Part shown: positions 31,196 to 32,473 of the stretch, piece by piece | Position numbering within the stretch: position 1 is the first letter of the stretch | Layout of the letters: every line of letters starts with the position of its first letter | Source of the DNA: Mogibacterium sp. | Lineage (GTDB): Bacteria; Bacillota; Clostridia; Peptostreptococcales; Anaerovoracaceae | NCBI GenBank assembly: GCA_017510725.1 | Contig: JAFWMD010000075.1 | Span: 1 to 32,473 of the forward strand | DNA length: 32,473 nucleotides | Reading direction: 5' to 3' | Program-made: the position numbers and the translations under genes | Notes under the pieces: generated by a model | Told to the model about the DNA's origin: nothing | Database searches by the model: none | Seen by the model: the letters and a program-made list of their open reading frames with translations, nothing else

Positions 31196-32188
31196 ATGAC
31201 ATGGGATAAGGAAAAGCGCCTTTCGGGGCGCTTCATCTCAATATTGGTATTTTTGATCATTGCCGCAGCGGCACTGGCGTTTTGCTTTGCCGCTGCGTCG
31301 CTTTCAGTTGCAGCTGAAGACCTGGAATACCATGATAACGAAGTAGAAGCTTCAGAAGAGCTCAGGCAGATCCTGAAGGAGCGTAAAAGTACAGCGACAA
31401 TAGGGATAAAAGGCAAAACGGATCAGGAAGGGCTTCAGCAGATCATCGGAAGGCTGATGGCAGAAGCGACAGAGCACACCGGAAAACCTGATGAAGGCGA
31501 TTACCTCCTGTTTCAGTATGCCTCTTATAAAGGTCAGGGGCGAACTGCATTATCTGGTGTTTCACCTGTTGTTGAGCTGGAATATGACATGTCGTATTAT
31601 GATGATGCGAAGCAGGAGGAAGAGGTCAGCGATAAAGTAAAGGAAATCCTGAAAAATCTTGACCTGGATAATAAAACAGACTACGAGAAGATCTCCGCCA
31701 TACATGATTACATATGTGACAATATAGAGTACGAATCATCGGAAGAAGGCAGCGACATCAGGCGCACTGCTTATGGAGCGCTTATTGAGGGAAGAGCTGT
31801 ATGTCAGGGTTACTCAGTGTGCCTTTACAGGCTTCTGCTTGAAGCCGGCATTGATAACAGGATCATCTTCGGAACAGGGGTCTCACCGCTTGGGATCAAC
31901 GGTCCACATACCTGGAATATTGTGAAGTTATATGGAAAGTATTATTATCTGGACTGCACGTGGGATGACTGCGACGGAAGCCGGGACTTCTTTCTTTTAC
32001 CTGCCGGGTCCGGTTTTGAAGACGAACATATAGCCGGCGAAAATTACGGAGAAGACTTTTTTGAACAATATCCTATGGCTGATGAGAAGTTCAATGCAGA
32101 CACAGACGGTTTGCTGGCAGCACTTCAGGGTCTGGCGCATTCAATAGAGGAATCCATAATAAAGCCTTTCAAAAGGACAGAAGAGTAA
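31196..32188 (+). CDS. Membrane-anchored transglutaminase-like protein
   Basis: A 330-residue protein. One N-terminal membrane segment (about 13-37) anchors an extracellular domain. A papain-like transglutaminase core at about 165-262 carries the full triad: Cys203 in AVCQGYS, His238 in PHTWNIV, Asp253 in YLDCTWDD. Bacterial members may be proteases, cross-linkers or amidases; the substrate is unknown. The preceding region 45-160 is acidic and may be a spacer. The ribosome binding site is weak (TGAGAAT). It lies 23 bases after buk and may be on the same transcript. Confidence 0.82.
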   Translation: MTWDKEKRLSGRFISILVFLIIAAAALAFCFAAASLSVAAEDLEYHDNEVEASEELRQILKERKSTATIGIKGKTDQEGLQQIIGRLMAEATEHTGKPDEGDYLLFQYASYKGQGRTALSGVSPVVELEYDMSYYDDAKQEEEVSDKVKEILKNLDLDNKTDYEKISAIHDYICDNIEYESSEEGSDIRRTAYGALIEGRAVCQGYSVCLYRLLLEAGIDNRIIFGTGVSPLGINGPHTWNIVKLYGKYYYLDCTWDDCDGSRDFFLLPAGSGFEDEHIAGENYGEDFFEQYPMADEKFNADTDGLLAALQGLAHSIEESIIKPFKRTEE

Positions 32189-32210
32189 TAGTTTTTTCTT
32201 GTTCTTTCAG

Positions 32211-32239
32211 TTGCAAACAGCTGTCCGATATGTTAAGAT
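32211..32239 (+). promoter_or_regulatory. Candidate promoter of the tRNA-Ser gene
   Basis: TTGCAA (32211-32216), a 17-bp spacer and TAAGAT (32234-32239), placing the start about 34 bases before the tRNA. Confidence 0.45.
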
Positions 32240-32279
32240 ATTCGGGCTGACATAATAAAGTATCAAAAGAATTAGCCGT

Positions 32280-32367
32280 GGAGGATTGACCGAGTGGCTA
32301 AGGAGCCTGATTGGAAATCAGGTAAGGCGTACCAGCCCCGTGGGTTCGAGTCCCATGTCCTCCGCCA
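32280..32367 (+). tRNA. tRNA-Ser(GGA)
   Basis: The acceptor GGAGGAT (32280-32286) pairs with GTCCTCC (32357-32363), then discriminator G and an encoded CCA (32365-32367). The anticodon stem CCTGA/TCAGG encloses TTGGAAA with anticodon GGA (32313-32315), reading UCC and UCU. The long variable arm (GTAAGGCGTACCAGCCCCGT region) is that of a class II serine tRNA. The T-loop is GGGTTCGAGTCCC. Confidence 0.96.
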
Positions 32368-32374
32368 AAATTTG

Positions 32375-32405
32375 GCCCTGAGAGACGTTTTCTCAGGGCT
32401 CTTTT
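32375..32405 (+). terminator. Intrinsic terminator of the tRNA-Ser gene
   Basis: GCCCTGAGA (32375-32383) pairs with TCTCAGGGC (32391-32399), followed by TCTTTT. Confidence 0.88.
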
Positions 32406-32442
32406 GTTGCAACGGACACAGGCTCTATCCCTTGAAATATCA

Positions 32443-32472
32443 ATATGCAGCGGATTTTTTGCAACTGCATAT
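32443..32472. repeat. Inverted repeat at the right edge
   Basis: ATATGCAG (32443-32450) and CTGCATAT (32465-32472) flank 14 bases. Its context is cut by the window end; nothing else is recognisable in 32406-32473. Confidence 0.35.
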
Positions 32473-32473
32473 G

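Noticed and set aside
1-32473. CRISPR array, prophage, transposase or defence system
   Set aside because: I saw no regularly spaced repeats, integrase, transposase, phage or restriction genes. All large frames belong to housekeeping, transport or metabolic families, except the unknown one at 18683-19975.

Overview
The window looks like the chromosome of a strictly anaerobic, low-to-mid GC Bacillota of the class Clostridia. The evidence is a class III (glycyl-radical) ribonucleotide reductase, a rubrerythrin-type peroxidase, butyrate kinase, the scpA-scpB-rluB block, a SAM-I riboswitch in front of metK, and strong GGAGG ribosome binding sites with occasional TTG starts. Nothing in it looks like a phage, plasmid, transposon or CRISPR locus. 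The Family XIII / Anaerovoracaceae part of Clostridia would fit, but that is a guess.

Layout. 1-0.8 kb: end of a rubrerythrin gene, a large palindromic repeat, and a convergent DUF1508 (YegP-like) gene. 0.9-1.8 kb: an arginase-family ureohydrolase on the minus strand. 1.9-5.4 kb: the anaerobic ribonucleotide reductase locus. 5.4-7.5 kb: an rRNA methyltransferase overlapping an alpha/beta hydrolase. 7.5-11.1 kb: prepilin-type peptidase, truA, scpA, scpB, rluB. 11.2-16.2 kb (minus): a complete branched-chain amino-acid ABC transporter, livK-H-M-G-F. 16.4-18.4 kb (minus): a cytidylate-kinase-like protein and a long-form alanyl-tRNA editing protein. 18.4-18.7 kb: AT-rich non-coding DNA with several DnaA-box-like sites. 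18.7-20.0 kb (minus): an unrecognised 430-residue protein. 20.0-23.2 kb: SAM-I riboswitch, metK, dUTPase, a BaiN/HI0933-type flavoprotein. 23.2-26.1 kb (minus): a second flavoprotein, dapB, dCMP deaminase. 26.2-32.2 kb: DUF2207 membrane protein, TypA/BipA GTPase, butyrate kinase, a membrane-anchored transglutaminase-like protein. 32.3 kb: tRNA-Ser(GGA).

The most notable point is the ribonucleotide reductase. The 758-residue NrdD (2110-4386) ends without the C-terminal glycyl-radical domain. That domain (RITGYL motif) is encoded by a separate 55-codon gene at 4556-4723. The small gene has its own ribosome binding site, a plausible promoter and its own terminator, and lies before nrdG. The enzyme therefore appears to be assembled from a catalytic chain plus a tiny radical-carrying subunit, a layout comparable to GrcA/YfiD acting as a spare radical domain for pyruvate formate-lyase. 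The gap between the two genes carries three DnaA boxes at an exact 12-bp period. The nrdD promoter carries two canonical NrdR boxes. Together these suggest control by nucleotide level and possibly by replication initiation.

Several other genes feed deoxynucleotide or RNA quality functions (dUTPase, dCMP deaminase, AlaX, TruA, RluB, THUMP methyltransferase), but apart from the nrd locus they sit in ordinary, unrelated operons.
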